Of a DNA stretch of 5,911 nt, positions 5,820 through 5,911 are shown piece after piece. The DNA is from Actinomycetota bacterium (GTDB taxonomy: Bacteria; Actinomycetota; Thermoleophilia; Gaiellales; Gaiellaceae). The position numbers and the translations under genes are program-made. The notes under the pieces are model-generated. The model was given only the letters and a program-made list of their open reading frames with translations, was not told the DNA's origin and ran no database searches. Position 1 is the first letter of the stretch, and each line of letters begins with the position of its first letter. The DNA lies in the NCBI GenBank assembly GCA_013811645.1, contig JACCUU010000191.1, positions 1-5,911 on the forward strand. Reading direction: 5' to 3'.

Positions 5820-5911
5820 GTGCAGCTGGACAGTCATATCCATGCGATCCAAGAGGATCTCGCCGCCACCGCCGGGCTCGGCGACGAGGCGACCGCGCGG
5901 GCCGCACAACG
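5820..5911 (+). CDS. Small HicB-like antitoxin/regulator family protein, N-terminal part (runs off right edge)
   Basis: GTG 5820 opens 30 complete codons to the window edge. The visible protein VQLDSHIHAIQEDLAATAGL, followed by GDEATARAAQ, is a predicted helix-turn-helix of Ala/Glu-rich helices. It has the characteristic opening 'M-x-L-x-x-Y/H-I-x-x-(I/L)-x-x-x-LA-x-A-(A)-x-x-GDEA' of short actinobacterial proteins commonly annotated as 'toxin-antitoxin system HicB family antitoxin'. That recognition is from memory of the N-terminal pattern; the DNA-binding part is beyond the window. ATG codons just upstream (5795, 5798, 5801, 5809, 5812) are all in other frames, so GTG 5820 is the natural start. 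It lies directly behind the promoter/operator array and has no Shine-Dalgarno, suggesting leaderless translation. Whether a toxin or another partner gene follows cannot be seen. Confidence 0.55.
   Translation, partial: MQLDSHIHAIQEDLAATAGLGDEATARAAQ

Overview
The window is GC-rich, gene-dense bacterial DNA with frequent GTG starts, short intergenic gaps and R/A/V-rich codon use. Protein style and gene content suggest an actinobacterium, most likely of the Thermoleophilia type (Gaiellales/Solirubrobacterales relatives). That placement is an inference from sequence style, not from a marker gene.

Layout, left to right. (1) Positions 1-374, minus strand: the N-terminal 124 codons of a secreted TIM-barrel, glycoside-hydrolase-like protein, running off the left edge. 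(2) Positions 375-515: a divergent intergenic region. (3) Positions 516-3904, plus strand: a tight three-gene unit. It holds a one-TM small protein with an Arg/Pro-rich tail, a three-TM small protein (4-nt GTGA overlap with the first), and, 3 nt after the latter's stop, sucA, the E1 subunit of 2-oxoglutarate dehydrogenase (956 aa). (4) Positions 3901-4056, minus strand: a convergent 51-aa protein gene whose stop codon interlocks with that of sucA in a shared TTAA. (5) Positions 4140-5691, plus strand: an acidic 110-aa protein of unknown function followed 4 nt later by an M29 (AmpS/AmpT-type) metallo-aminopeptidase, whose only sensible start codon is CTG. (6) Positions 5692-5819: intergenic, with a strong hairpin, a TTGACA promoter and an AT-rich array of three phased TGATGTC half-sites. 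(7) Positions 5820-5911, plus strand: the first 30 codons of a small protein resembling the actinobacterial HicB-like antitoxin/regulator family, running off the right edge.

How it works together: sucA is a TCA-cycle enzyme gene that here lacks the fused succinyltransferase domain of the mycobacterial/corynebacterial KGD/OdhA proteins. It is not followed by sucB; instead it is preceded by two coupled membrane-protein genes. The aminopeptidase and its acidic partner form a second, independent unit. No tRNA, rRNA, CRISPR or insertion sequence is visible. I do not see a clearly new defence or mobile system. The most unusual items are the CTG-started aminopeptidase, the helically phased operator array at the right edge, the small membrane proteins coupled to sucA, and the 51-aa convergent gene that length cut-offs would miss.
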